From Flavobacteriales bacterium UBA4422 (GTDB lineage Bacteria; Bacteroidota; Bacteroidia; Flavobacteriales_G; Salibacteraceae): a stretch of DNA of 64,000 bases. This document shows positions 8,648-17,603 of the stretch, piece by piece. The stretch covers positions 186,001-250,000 of the forward strand of contig DGQE01000015.1 in assembly GCA_002389645.1 (NCBI GenBank). The letters are read 5' to 3'. The position numbers and the translations under genes are program-made. Position 1 is the first letter of the stretch. Every line of letters starts with the position of its first letter. Under the pieces are notes generated by a model, which worked only from the letters and a program-made list of their open reading frames with translations, searched no databases and was not told where the DNA came from.

Positions 8648-10213
8648 CTAGTCTTTTGTAACCAATTGAGCTTCGATTTCTTCTAAAGATTTTCCTTTAG
8701 TTTCTGGAATTACCTTAATTATAAAAATTAATCCGAGAGCAGCAAATACGCCATAAATGGTAAAGGTCAACACATTACCGAGCGTATCTAATTCCCATGG
8801 AAAAACCCATTGTACAATGAAACTAACTGCTGAGTTGATTAAACCAACAAACGAGATGGCAATGCCGCGAATTTTATTTGGAAATAACTCTGAGAACAAC
8901 ACCCACATGACAGGACCGATCGATATAGCAAATGAGGCCACAAAACCTAATATGGCAAACAATATGAGTGTTGGGTTCATCGAAATGGCTGCTGTAACTA
9001 AATCAGTTTTAAACTGAGAAAAAATATCTGCTCCAAGTGCAGAAACCATCGCGTCTTGAAAGTCAAGATCACTATTATAAATTTTTCCTATCAAAGGCTC
9101 AAGACTAGATTGGTCAACTATTTCTGGTAACACTGATACCGTTTCTGCTGTCAACGTATAGGTGGCTGAACCAAATCCATAGGCCAGCAAAAACATACAC
9201 AAGGCAATACCAGCCACCCCAAAAGCTAGTAATGGCTTTCTACCGAGCCTATCGATTGTAAGCAGAGCTATAACTGTAAAAACAAGGTTGGTTAAACCAA
9301 CCAAAATGGCCTGAATAAATGATGCGTCCGTTCCAATACCTGATTGCTCAAATATCATTGGAGCATAGAAGAAGACAGAGTTAATTCCTGTGATCTGCTG
9401 TAAAACAGCTACTACGATACCTATTAAAATAACTAGCCTTAACCCTGGACGAAGCAGATCCTTGACCTTTCCTTCCTCCTTATCTACCTGATTTTCAATA
9501 TTCTCTTTAATAGACTTGATTTCCTGTTCCGCTTCTTCAGCAGATGAAAACTTTGTCATTACTTTTTTAGCTTCATCAAACCGGCCTTTAAGAATCAACC
9601 ATCTTGGGCTGTTTGGCACAAAAAACAATCCGAAATAATAAAGAATTGCCGGTACTGCCTCTAATCCTAACATCCAGCGCCACTCATGTTCATCGAGCAT
9701 CAACGTATGCACCCAAAGGACGTCAGACTGAGCAAATTTCAGAATCAAATAGTTTGTGAAAAATGCCAGTGAAATACCGATTACGATATTCAACTGGTTG
9801 AAAGAAACCATTCTACCGCGAATAGCTGGAGGGGCCATTTCTGCGATGTACATCGGAGCCAATATTAAAGAAGCTCCAACACCAAATCCGCCTATCATTC
9901 TTGCAATAACTAAAGTCAAAAATGTAGGTGCAAAAGCTGAAGCCAAGGCAGATATGGCATATAAAATTGCGGCATATCGCAATACAGTTCTCCTGCCTAT
10001 AGCATCGCTCAGTGGCCCCGCAAACATCATTGCTAGAGTTGCGGTAAGTGTAAGTGAGGCTACAGACCAACCCAACTCTAATTTGGTCAGCCCAAATTCA
10101 GGCTCAATGAATTTTACAACGCCCGAAATAACAGAGGCGTCAAAGCCCATGAGTAAGCCACCGAGAGCCACGATAATGGCAATCATCATGACTATATAAT
10201 TCTTAGATTTCAT
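8648..10213 (-). CDS. MFS sugar porter
   Basis: The 521-residue protein has 12 predicted membrane helices and the hallmarks of the sugar-porter family: DAIGRRTVLR after helix 2, NSPRWLILKGR at the end of the first half (the PESPRWL motif with N for E), DRLGRKPL after helix 8 and PETKGKSLEEIE at the C-terminus. An extra segment of about 50 residues around 350-400 makes it longer than the usual 460-480. It imports a sugar across the inner membrane. Being first in the operon with GH16, GH30 and the cytoplasmic phosphorylase, it may carry glucose or short laminari-oligosaccharides. A palindromic operator lies 105 bases upstream of its start. Confidence 0.9.
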   Translation of the reverse strand: MKSKNYIVMMIAIIVALGGLLMGFDASVISGVVKFIEPEFGLTKLELGWSVASLTLTATLAMMFAGPLSDAIGRRTVLRYAAILYAISALASAFAPTFLTLVIARMIGGFGVGASLILAPMYIAEMAPPAIRGRMVSFNQLNIVIGISLAFFTNYLILKFAQSDVLWVHTLMLDEHEWRWMLGLEAVPAILYYFGLFFVPNSPRWLILKGRFDEAKKVMTKFSSAEEAEQEIKSIKENIENQVDKEEGKVKDLLRPGLRLVILIGIVVAVLQQITGINSVFFYAPMIFEQSGIGTDASFIQAILVGLTNLVFTVIALLTIDRLGRKPLLAFGVAGIALCMFLLAYGFGSATYTLTAETVSVLPEIVDQSSLEPLIGKIYNSDLDFQDAMVSALGADIFSQFKTDLVTAAISMNPTLILFAILGFVASFAISIGPVMWVLFSELFPNKIRGIAISFVGLINSAVSFIVQWVFPWELDTLGNVLTFTIYGVFAALGLIFIIKVIPETKGKSLEEIEAQLVTKD

Positions 10214-10317
10214 GCTAGGTAGGTTAGTGTTTTGGTCTAAGTTTTTTTCGAATTAATAATCTTTTAAAGATGCATTAATACAACATCTGAATGTCGAATG
10301 TACTAATAAGTATCTTA

Positions 10318-10332
10318 TGGTACTTTATACCA
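10318..10332 (-). promoter_or_regulatory. Type B palindromic operator of the MFS-GH16-GH30-phosphorylase operon
   Basis: TGGTA-CTTTA-TACCA is a perfect 5-bp inverted repeat, extended by one further pair (A...T). Near-identical palindromes precede susC (34894) and the secreted binding protein (42260), both in the same glucan system. A possible -7 box (TACATTCG on the minus strand, about 10295-10302) lies 23 bases from the operator centre, a different spacing from the other sites. A second short inverted repeat, ATAAG-TAT-CTTAT, overlaps 10306-10318. Confidence 0.65.
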
Positions 10333-10466
10333 TTACAATTTTCTCTATAGTCCATTCTAATATTTCTGACATTCTGTGATGAAATAAAAGTAACATGATT
10401 AATGGAAGAGCCCATATGTGTTGAATTCAAACCATTTTGATATATTCGACACAAATCCATATTCCA

Positions 10467-10911
10467 ATGCTACGTTCATTATTAGTTACAATTGTTATTT
10501 ACTCTTCAGTATAGCTGAGTTTTGGTCAAGACACCAGCAAAGAATTTAATTATTCGGAAGTTGAAACAGATGTCAATTTCATTCAAGAAGCAGAATTGAT
10601 TGATCAACTAAATTCTGACCCGGATGCCTTTCAACCAAATTAAAATCTTGCTACTTACTATTACAATAAAGGCGTTGAAGCTCTTGAGCGTTTGAGTGCA
10701 AAACCTCAATCACCAACCCAGAGGCTTGGGATCGTTTAGAGTCTGAAAATCGTGAGGTTGTTGCCTTTTTTATAAGGCTCTAGACCCCGCATTAATTGCT
10801 TTTAGAAGGGATCAGAAACACAATGAGCTTCTAGGAATGCTCAGTGGTATTTACTTTGCTTTGAATGATATAAAGCTGAGCGATTATTACGCGAGTCTGC
10901 AGAATAAGTAA
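10467..10911 (+). pseudogene. Decayed gene for an exported, possibly TPR-like protein
   Basis: A degraded coding region can be read across three frames. From ATG 10467 it gives a signal-peptide-like start (MLRSLLVTIVIYSSV), an in-frame TAG at 10512, then SFGQDTSKEFNYSEVETD, an in-frame TAA at 10641 and NLATYYYNKGVEALERLSA. A frameshift near 10705-10715 leads to NPEAWDRLESENREVVAF. A second shift in the T-run at 10766-10771 leads to FYKALDPALIAFRRDQ, then LLGMLSGIYFALNDI and a stop at 10909. The YNKGVEALE and LLGMLSGIYFAL stretches suggest tetratricopeptide-like helices. Two stops and two frameshifts within 445 bases mean it is not functional. It fills most of the 750-base gap between the MFS gene and the next gene. 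Confidence 0.75.
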
Positions 10912-10930
10912 GCCGTTTCCTAAACAATTA

Positions 10931-10960
10931 TTGATTCATGACAATTCGATTTTAACTTTG
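10931..10960 (+). promoter_or_regulatory. Bacteroidota-type promoter with very short leader
   Basis: TTG (10931-10933), a 19-bp spacer and TAACTTTG (10953-10960) match the -33/-7 consensus of Bacteroidota exactly. The ATG follows five bases after the box, so the mRNA would be leaderless or nearly so. Confidence 0.6.
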
Positions 10961-10965
10961 ACGGC

Positions 10966-11439
10966 ATGAATCGACCCTTTCAACATATCATTTTAATCTC
11001 CTTTTTAATGGTCTCCTTGACAGCTTGTGAAACAAAGCCACAGCGAGAGGTAATCGAGAATTGGTCTCCGAGTCAAGCAAAAGTTGTTGGGTTTTTCATC
11101 ACTGAAAACGATACCCGGTGGAAGCAAAAGGAAGAAAAGTTCTATGAAGATGGCACTCAAGAATATTTTGGAACATTTAACCAGAATGGAGAACGTGACG
11201 GAGAGTGGCGCTATTTCTATCCTTCAGGGCAATTATGGAGCCTTGGGAATTACAAAAATGGATTGAAAGAAGGGCAGAAAGAAGTGTATTGGCCAGACGG
11301 CATGAAGCGTTATGAAGGACAATACACCAATGATGAAAAGAGTGGTTTATGGCATTTTTACAATAAGGATGGAAGCGTTTTACAGAAAATGAGCTTCGAT
11401 GTCCCAACTAAGAAATCATCTTCTGATCAAAACCGATAA
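10966..11439 (+). CDS. YwqK/MORN-repeat lipoprotein
   Basis: The 157-residue protein has a lipoprotein signal peptide with Cys21 (VSLTAC). Residues about 55-140 hold four short repeats of the pattern FYxDGTQEYFGTFNQNGERDGEWRYFY, i.e. MORN-like repeats of the YwqK family, which is often annotated as a toxin-antitoxin antitoxin although the function of the lipidated members is unknown. It is probably anchored in the outer membrane. It follows a decayed gene and is convergent with the beta-barrel gene (26 bases between ends). A cell-envelope structural role is as likely as an antitoxin role. Confidence 0.75.
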   Translation: MNRPFQHIILISFLMVSLTACETKPQREVIENWSPSQAKVVGFFITENDTRWKQKEEKFYEDGTQEYFGTFNQNGERDGEWRYFYPSGQLWSLGNYKNGLKEGQKEVYWPDGMKRYEGQYTNDEKSGLWHFYNKDGSVLQKMSFDVPTKKSSSDQNR

Positions 11440-11465
11440 TGAATCCTCGCGCTCAACAAAGGCGC

Positions 11466-12173
11466 TTATCGAAAATCGTAAAACCTTGCAGCTGAAGTTA
11501 ATTCAGCCGTCTCTCGGTTGAGATTGTAGCCTTCAGTAACCATCATCATCGCATTAAGTTTAGCTTCTAAGTTGAACCCAAAGTGTTTCCAAGGTTGGAA
11601 CTCATATCCAATAAATGGAGACAACCCCATACCAAAAGAATTTACCCGTTTAAAATTCCAATCGTTTGACAAAAAAAGAGTGGTATCATTTGTTGTTTCC
11701 CAGTAGGTGATAGATGATAAATCAACCGTTTCACCAATCAAAGACATATCCATGCCCAGATAAGCTTGGCCCCAAGACATTTCTTTCCTTTTTTCCGTTC
11801 CAGACCCAAAACGCATCATCTTTCCATCTTCATTAAAGACCAAATACCTTACTTCATTCCCTAGCGCTTCTTCAAGCATGGTATTCGAGAAAAAGGGTTG
11901 CAATTTAGTCTGCGGGTAAAACTCACCAGTGAAACGATAGGCCGTATTTCCGACAACACGCTTTGCCTGAACCCCTAAATGAAAGCTAGACTGCGGGCTT
12001 CCTCCCAATAGCACAGCTGTCATGGATGATACGTCAAAGGAAATTTGAAACTCAGTATTGACTTCCAATTGCTCGATTTCGGGTAATAAGGAAGTTTGAA
12101 TTGTATCACTCAGCGCTTGAGCTTTCATGATCATAGGAAACATGAATAAGAAATAGAAAATCATCGCTTTCAT
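11466..12173 (-). CDS. Uncharacterised exported protein, probable outer-membrane beta-barrel
   Basis: The 235-residue protein has a signal peptide (MKAMIFYFLFMFPMIMKAQA). The rest is a series of amphipathic strands rich in aromatic residues (FHLGVQAKRVVGNTAYRFTGEF, GMGLSPFIGYEFQPWKHFGFNLEAKLN), as expected for a small outer-membrane barrel. The C-terminus ends in FYDFR rather than with a bare aromatic residue. I recognise no specific family. It is a single minus-strand gene divergent from dnaG with about 106 bases between the starts. Confidence 0.6.
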   Translation of the reverse strand: MKAMIFYFLFMFPMIMKAQALSDTIQTSLLPEIEQLEVNTEFQISFDVSSMTAVLLGGSPQSSFHLGVQAKRVVGNTAYRFTGEFYPQTKLQPFFSNTMLEEALGNEVRYLVFNEDGKMMRFGSGTEKRKEMSWGQAYLGMDMSLIGETVDLSSITYWETTNDTTLFLSNDWNFKRVNSFGMGLSPFIGYEFQPWKHFGFNLEAKLNAMMMVTEGYNLNRETAELTSAARFYDFR

Positions 12174-12279
12174 AGAAATTAAGATTTAGGTTGAGTGGCT
12201 ATTATCTTTCAATCAACTAGCAAACGCCATACCAAATCTGGAAATTGTTTTGATGCGCATAATTGTACTTTCGTGAGTC

Positions 12280-14232
12280 ATGATTCCTCCTCATAAAGTT
12301 GATGAAATATTAAGTGTCGCTCGCATTGATGAGGTGATCGGTGAGTTCGTCAACTTGAAGCGTTCAGGGTCAAGCATGAAAGGACTTAGCCCTTGGTCAG
12401 ATGAAAAAACGCCATCATTCATGGTGTCGCCTTCAAAGGGAATATTCAAGGATTTCAGTTCCGGAAAAGGAGGTAATGTGGTCACCTTCATCATGGAGCA
12501 CGAGCACTTCACTTACCCTGAGGCACTGCGGTGGTTAGCCAAGCGATACAATATTGAAGTAGAAGAGGAAAAGCCATCTCCTGAGCAAGAAGAAGCAAGA
12601 AACGAGAGAGAAAGCCTCTATGTAATCAATGAGTTTGCACGTAATTGGTTTTCAGAAAAAATGTGGGAAAGCGATGAAGGTAAAAACATTGGGTTAAGCT
12701 ATTTTAAAGAACGCGGATTCAAGGAAAGCGCCATTCAAAAATTTCAACTGGGTTATAACCCCGACTACTTTCAAGCCTTTACAGACACTGCAAAAGAGGC
12801 CGGATACAAAGATGAATACCTAATAGCCACCGCACTAGTAAAGGAAAAAAATGGTCGGTTTTATGATGGGTATAAAGGACGGGTAATGTTCCCGATCCAT
12901 AACTTAAGTGGACGTGTAATCGGTTTTGGGGGCAGAACGCTCAAGGCTGATAAAAACATACCTAAATACATCAACTCACCAGAGAATGCAATTTATGATA
13001 AGAGCAATTCTTTGTATGGTTTGTATTTCGCCAAGCAGTCAATCGCCAAAGAAGACAACTGCTATTTAGTAGAAGGCTACACTGATGTTATTTCATTTCA
13101 TCAGAAAGGCATTGAAAACACAGTCGCATCATCGGGAACTGCACTTACGAAAAATCAAATCAAGCTTATTGCTAGATACAGTCAAAACATCACATTAGTG
13201 TATGATGGCGACCCTGCAGGTATTAAGGCAAGTTTGCGCGGTATTGACTTGATTCTTGAGCAGGGCATGAATGTGAAGGTGATTTTATTGCCAGATGATC
13301 ATGATCCAGATTCGTTTAGCAAAGAGCATGACCGCATTGAGATAAAAGAGTATTTAGGGAAAAACGGTCAAGACTTCATCGCGTTTAAAGCCACCTTGTT
13401 GATGGAAGAGGCGGCAGGTGATCCCATCAAAACAAACGATGTGGTTCACGCCATGGTCAATTCTATTGCGCTGATTCCTGACTCTATTTTGCGTTCGATT
13501 TACGTAAATGAGTGCAGTCGTTTGATGAATATTTCTGAAAGCGCACTGATTTCAGAGCTCAACAAATCTCTTCGCAAAAACCACAAACAACACTATAAAT
13601 CATCTAACAGAAGAGATGAGGATTTCATGGAAGCACAGGTTATCAAAACGGACTTCAATGAAGAGAAAAAGTTTGCTGATGACACTATTGAACATCAAGA
13701 GCGCGATATTTTGCGCATCATGATCAACTACCATGATCAAAAGTTCAGAATATCTGAACCTTTGGACGAAGTGCAAACCGAAGAGCTGAATATTTTGGAG
13801 TTTCTTTTGGATGAGATTGAAGGAGATGAGCTCGAATTCGAAACCGTTGCCTACCGAGAGTTATTCTCAGAAATTTCAAAAGAATACGATGAAAAAATGA
13901 AGTTTGACCAAAACTTTTTCATCCACCATGAGAAAGAAACCATTCGAAGCCTATTTGTTGATTTAATGACCTTTCCATACAATCTTGACAATTGGGCGCG
14001 CATGGAGATCTTCGTTACTTCAGAAGGTCAAAAGTTAAGAAGGGCAGTTATTGAGTCGCTATTCGCTTATAAGTCTAAACGAGTAGAAAGGATGATTAGG
14101 GATAATCAAGACGCATTGAAAGATTCGGCTATATTGGGTTCTGATCCCACACCTTTTTTAGAAAAGCAAATGAAATTGGAAGCGATTAAGCGCGAAATCA
14201 ACAAAACTTTAGGAAGAACTGTATTACACTAA
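12280..14232 (+). CDS. dnaG: DNA primase DnaG without zinc ligands
   Basis: The 650-residue length matches bacterial primase, which makes RNA primers at the replication fork. The N-terminal CHC2 zinc-finger fold (about 30-95) keeps its framework (KGLSPWSDEKTPSF, IFKDFSSGKGGNVVTF), but the four zinc ligands are replaced: Ser37, Ser40, Asp58 and Ser61. The TOPRIM catalytic core follows, with EGYTDVISFHQKG (about 265) and YDGDPAG (about 307). The C-terminal helicase-binding region is acidic and divergent. Loss of the zinc ligands is, as I recall, common in Flavobacteriia. A box TACTTTCG (12266-12273) ends six bases before the ATG, a likely near-leaderless start. The stop overlaps the mscS start by one base. 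Confidence 0.95.
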   Translation: MIPPHKVDEILSVARIDEVIGEFVNLKRSGSSMKGLSPWSDEKTPSFMVSPSKGIFKDFSSGKGGNVVTFIMEHEHFTYPEALRWLAKRYNIEVEEEKPSPEQEEARNERESLYVINEFARNWFSEKMWESDEGKNIGLSYFKERGFKESAIQKFQLGYNPDYFQAFTDTAKEAGYKDEYLIATALVKEKNGRFYDGYKGRVMFPIHNLSGRVIGFGGRTLKADKNIPKYINSPENAIYDKSNSLYGLYFAKQSIAKEDNCYLVEGYTDVISFHQKGIENTVASSGTALTKNQIKLIARYSQNITLVYDGDPAGIKASLRGIDLILEQGMNVKVILLPDDHDPDSFSKEHDRIEIKEYLGKNGQDFIAFKATLLMEEAAGDPIKTNDVVHAMVNSIALIPDSILRSIYVNECSRLMNISESALISELNKSLRKNHKQHYKSSNRRDEDFMEAQVIKTDFNEEKKFADDTIEHQERDILRIMINYHDQKFRISEPLDEVQTEELNILEFLLDEIEGDELEFETVAYRELFSEISKEYDEKMKFDQNFFIHHEKETIRSLFVDLMTFPYNLDNWARMEIFVTSEGQKLRRAVIESLFAYKSKRVERMIRDNQDALKDSAILGSDPTPFLEKQMKLEAIKREINKTLGRTVLH

Positions 14233-15068
14233 TGGAAGAATTAACCACAATACTAGAATTTGAAATCTTTGGCTACAAAGACTTTTCTTTAACGGTATTT
14301 AATATAGGCATTGTAGCTGCCACCTATGTGTTTACGTGGCTCTTCCTAAAGGTATTTCACCTCTTTGTAAATCGCAGCATAAAGCGAAGAGCATGGATGG
14401 AGCGAAGCACACTCTACGCGCTTGAAAAGCTTGCTGCTTATTTTGCCTACACCATTGCTACGGCCATTGCTTTAGAAGCCATTGGCATAGACCTGACAAT
14501 TGTTCTGGCTGGTTCTGCGGCATTATTGGTTGGAGTTGGACTAGGTATTCAACAAATCTTTAATGACTTCACAAGTGGTCTTATTCTTTTGTTTGGCGGG
14601 ACCGTTAAAGTCAATGATATTGTTGAGTTCAACAATACTGTCGGGCGGATCATAGAAATTGACTTCAGAACAAGTAAGATTAAGACACGCGATGGAATCA
14701 CCATCATTGTTCCTAACAGTAAATTGGTCTCAGATAATGTGATCAATTGGACAACTATGGATGACCTCACACGCTTCCATGTCAAAGTAGGTGTTGCCTA
14801 TGGGTCGGACACAGAGTTAGTGCGTAAAATACTGAGTGAGGTTTCTAAAAAACATCCTGCGGTAGACCAAACCTTACCTGTGAAAGTTCAATTCAAAAAT
14901 TTTGGTGATTCAAGCCTAGACTTTGAGGTTTACTTCTGGGCAAGAAATTCTTGGGAAATCGAGTTTGTAAAAAGTGAAATGCGCTTCGAAATAGACCAAG
15001 AATTCAGGAAAAACAACGTCAAAATTCCTTTCCCTCAGAGGGATGTTCATTTGTTTCAGAATCCTTAA
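14232..15068 (+). CDS. MscS-type small-conductance mechanosensitive channel
   Basis: The 278-residue protein has three membrane helices in the first 130 residues. The pore-lining helix is LAGSAALLVGVGLGIQQIFND (about 94-115), with the Gly/Ala ridge typical of MscS TM3, followed by FTSGLILLFGGTVKVNDIVEF, the start of the soluble beta domain. The C-terminal alpha/beta part ends with RFEIDQEFRKNNVKIPFPQRDVH, also characteristic. MscS channels release solutes on hypo-osmotic shock from the inner membrane. It is translationally coupled to dnaG (TAATG overlap), an unusual partner that probably reflects shared transcription rather than shared function. Confidence 0.92.
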   Translation: MEELTTILEFEIFGYKDFSLTVFNIGIVAATYVFTWLFLKVFHLFVNRSIKRRAWMERSTLYALEKLAAYFAYTIATAIALEAIGIDLTIVLAGSAALLVGVGLGIQQIFNDFTSGLILLFGGTVKVNDIVEFNNTVGRIIEIDFRTSKIKTRDGITIIVPNSKLVSDNVINWTTMDDLTRFHVKVGVAYGSDTELVRKILSEVSKKHPAVDQTLPVKVQFKNFGDSSLDFEVYFWARNSWEIEFVKSEMRFEIDQEFRKNNVKIPFPQRDVHLFQNP

Positions 15069-15085
15069 GAACAAAATCGAATTCC

Positions 15086-15119
15086 ATTGCCTTTAGGCAA
15101 TTCGAGGTCGTTACCTTTG
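15086..15119 (+). promoter_or_regulatory. Promoter and short inverted repeat upstream of the aldehyde dehydrogenase
   Basis: TACCTTTG (15112-15119) matches the Bacteroidota -7 element, with a TTG at 15087 near the -33 position (22-bp spacing). The TTG lies inside a perfect inverted repeat ATTGCC-TTTA-GGCAAT (15086-15101), which could be an operator covering the -33 region or a weak mscS terminator without a T-run. Confidence 0.5.
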
Positions 15120-15139
15120 CGGCAAACGACAAAGATCAC

Positions 15140-16666
15140 ATGAAAGACTTTTTAAAAGAACTAGGAATAAACCAGACCAACGAAGGCACTTTTACGGGTA
15201 AAAAGTGGATTGCATCGAATGGAAAAGTATTTCAATCGCACTCCCCTGTTGACGGCAAACTGATCGCAACAGTAAAAGGAAGTTCCGTTGAAAACTACGA
15301 AACAATTGTTACTCAGGCACAAGATGCATTCAAGGAATGGAGAATGTGGCCAGCACCTAAGCGTGGTGAAATCGTAAGACAAATTGGTGAGGCTTTAAGA
15401 GAAAAGAAAGAGGCTTTAGGTAAGCTCGTGAGCTACGAAATGGGCAAAAGCTACCAAGAAGGTTTGGGTGAAGTGCAAGAAATGATCGACATCTGCGATT
15501 TTGCTGTAGGTCTTTCACGCCAACTTCACGGACTTACCATGCACAGTGAGCGTGAATTGCACCGAATGTATGAGCAATACCATCCACTGGGTACAGTTGG
15601 AATTATTTCAGCATTCAATTTCCCAGTTGCCGTTTGGGCTTGGAACAGCATGTTGGCGTGGGTATGCGGAGACGTTTGCATTTGGAAGCCATCAGAGAAA
15701 GTTCCATTATGCGCTGTAGCTTGCATGAATATTGTAACTGATGTTTTCAAGAAAAACAACGTTCCAGAAGGTGTTAACTGTTTGGTTGTTGGCGATTACG
15801 AAATTGGTCAAGCAATGAGCAACGATAATCGCGTTCCGTTGGTTTCTGCAACTGGATCCATCAGAATGGGTAAAAAAGTGGGCGAAGCCGTAGGTAAACG
15901 ATTGGGTAAAACCATCCTTGAATTGGGTGGAAACAACGCCATCATTTTAACTCCAAATGCTGATTTAAAAATCGCAGTACCAGGTATCGTATTCGGTGCA
16001 GTTGGAACATGCGGACAAAGATGTACTTCAACACGAAGGTTAATCATTCACGAAAGCATTTACAATGAAGTGAAAGAGACACTTGCAAAAGCCTACAAGC
16101 AAATCAGAATTGGAGATCCATTGGATGCCAATAACCACGTTGGTCCGCTTATCGATAAAGATGCCGTTCAATTGTATTTGAATGCACTTGAAGAAGTGAA
16201 AAAGGCTGGTGGTGCATTTGTAGTTGAGGGCGGTGTAGTAGAAGGTGATGTTAACGCCAGCGGATGCTATGTAAAGCCAGCAATAGCTGAGGCGAATAAC
16301 GAATGGCAAATCGTGCAAGACGAAACTTTCGCTCCAATCTTATACTTACTTAAGTACAGTGATTTTGATGAGGCTATTGCCCTTCAAAACGGTGTGAAGC
16401 AAGGATTAAGCTCTGCAATTATGACTACGAACATGCGCGAAAGCGAAATTTTCCTTAGTCACAAAGGAAGCGACTGCGGTATAGCCAATGTAAATATTGG
16501 AACTAGTGGAGCTGAAATTGGCGGAGCTTTTGGTGGAGAAAAAGAAACGGGTGGAGGTCGCGAAAGTGGTTCTGACGCTTGGAAAGCTTACATGCGAAGA
16601 CAAACAAATACGTTGAACTGGGGAACTACACTACCTTTAGCTCAAGGAATCAAGTTTGATCTTTAA
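15140..16666 (+). CDS. ALDH7-type aldehyde dehydrogenase (aminoadipate-semialdehyde dehydrogenase-like)
   Basis: The 508-residue protein follows the ALDH7 (antiquitin) pattern throughout: EYHPLGTVGIISAFNFPVAVW-like substrate/NAD region (here YEQYHPLGTVGIISAFNFP), ELGGNNAIIL with the general-base Glu, and catalytic Cys295 in GQRCTSTRR. ALDH7 enzymes oxidise alpha-aminoadipate semialdehyde in lysine degradation and also osmolyte aldehydes such as betaine aldehyde. It is a single gene with its own promoter and ends at a bidirectional terminator. The substrate cannot be settled from this window because no other lysine-degradation gene is nearby. Confidence 0.9.
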   Translation: MKDFLKELGINQTNEGTFTGKKWIASNGKVFQSHSPVDGKLIATVKGSSVENYETIVTQAQDAFKEWRMWPAPKRGEIVRQIGEALREKKEALGKLVSYEMGKSYQEGLGEVQEMIDICDFAVGLSRQLHGLTMHSERELHRMYEQYHPLGTVGIISAFNFPVAVWAWNSMLAWVCGDVCIWKPSEKVPLCAVACMNIVTDVFKKNNVPEGVNCLVVGDYEIGQAMSNDNRVPLVSATGSIRMGKKVGEAVGKRLGKTILELGGNNAIILTPNADLKIAVPGIVFGAVGTCGQRCTSTRRLIIHESIYNEVKETLAKAYKQIRIGDPLDANNHVGPLIDKDAVQLYLNALEEVKKAGGAFVVEGGVVEGDVNASGCYVKPAIAEANNEWQIVQDETFAPILYLLKYSDFDEAIALQNGVKQGLSSAIMTTNMRESEIFLSHKGSDCGIANVNIGTSGAEIGGAFGGEKETGGGRESGSDAWKAYMRRQTNTLNWGTTLPLAQGIKFDL

Positions 16667-16683
16667 ATTGCTAAAACGCATAC

Positions 16684-16714
16684 AAAAAAAGGCGTCCATT
16701 GTGGCGCCTTTTTT
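16684..16714. terminator. Bidirectional rho-independent terminator
   Basis: GGCG (16691-16694) and CGCC (16705-16708) pair, and the stem is extended by the flanking A-run and T-run. It sits between the convergent aldehyde dehydrogenase and Omp28-like genes and can serve both strands. Confidence 0.85.
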
Positions 16715-17549
16715 ATTGAATATCAAATTCTACCGCGTTGATGATGGGCATTACGATATCTGAAGATTCAGATACAAAAGCAATCACTCTATAAGCAGTT
16801 GGGCTCTCTGTTAATTCTGTTAATGAAATACTTTCATTCCAAGTAGTAATCATTTCAGAAACATCAATAGCATCGCCCTCATAAGCGCTAAGCACGTGAC
16901 GAATAACATTGGTATGTTCAAATCCTTGAATATTATTCCCTTGACCAAAATACGGATGGTCGGGGTCTGAATTTCCATAGTTACGTTGATCGTAACCTGG
17001 CCCAATTCCAGTTACTGATTTTTCAACTAAGATCACCGTGAGCATCAAATTAGGAGAAGACAATTCTTCTTCTGAGAACACTTCAATATTCAATTCCAAA
17101 TGCGTTTCGCTTTGATTGGAAGTGACCTCCAATCCAACATTAGTGGATTCACTGATTTCATTGCCCACCAAACCACTGAAAGAGTTGATTGGATAATACA
17201 CTACACTTCCCTCTTCGTGTCTCCTATTCACATGACCTATTGGCGTGTAAATAGTTTTATTAATCTTCTCCATTAAGTAAGATGAATAATCGTGATACAA
17301 TGGACCATACAAGTAATGGCTCATATGTGTCACATTCTCCAAAGAATCTTCAATGAGATCAATTTCGTGATGACCTAACGGACAGGCTCCACAACCAACA
17401 CTCACTGTGGGTTCAATCAATATTGTATGTTCGATTCTAGAAGATTGATCTGCCTCGTTCTGAATTTGTGGAAGCATGGCAAGAGGCTCGTCCTTAGAGC
17501 AAGAAGCCATTAGTAAAATTGATAATGAAAATAGAAAGAATCTTTTCAT
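16713..17549 (-). CDS. Omp28-like lipoprotein with thioredoxin-type CxxC motif
   Basis: The 278-residue lipoprotein (signal peptide with Cys17, LMASC) contains GCGACPLGHHEIDLI, with Cys53 and Cys56 in a CxxC motif at the place where the Omp28-related family begins its thioredoxin-like domain (about 45-150). A beta-sandwich follows (about 155-275). Omp28-like proteins are abundant outer-membrane or secreted proteins in Bacteroidota; their reaction is unknown, and the CxxC hints at disulfide chemistry. This one has no T9SS sorting tail. It lies 54 bases after the 163-residue lipoprotein gene on the same strand and may share its transcript. Confidence 0.78.
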   Translation of the reverse strand: MKRFFLFSLSILLMASCSKDEPLAMLPQIQNEADQSSRIEHTILIEPTVSVGCGACPLGHHEIDLIEDSLENVTHMSHYLYGPLYHDYSSYLMEKINKTIYTPIGHVNRRHEEGSVVYYPINSFSGLVGNEISESTNVGLEVTSNQSETHLELNIEVFSEEELSSPNLMLTVILVEKSVTGIGPGYDQRNYGNSDPDHPYFGQGNNIQGFEHTNVIRHVLSAYEGDAIDVSEMITTWNESISLTELTESPTAYRVIAFVSESSDIVMPIINAVEFDIQ

Positions 17550-17603
17550 AATAAAGCAGACGTATAATTCAATTAACGCGTTGACGAACAGATTAGTTTA
17601 AAC

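Noticed and set aside
10275..10460. Minus-strand 61-residue frame in the gap before the decayed gene
   Set aside because: It covers the type B operator, has no signal peptide or recognisable composition, and its residues look random.
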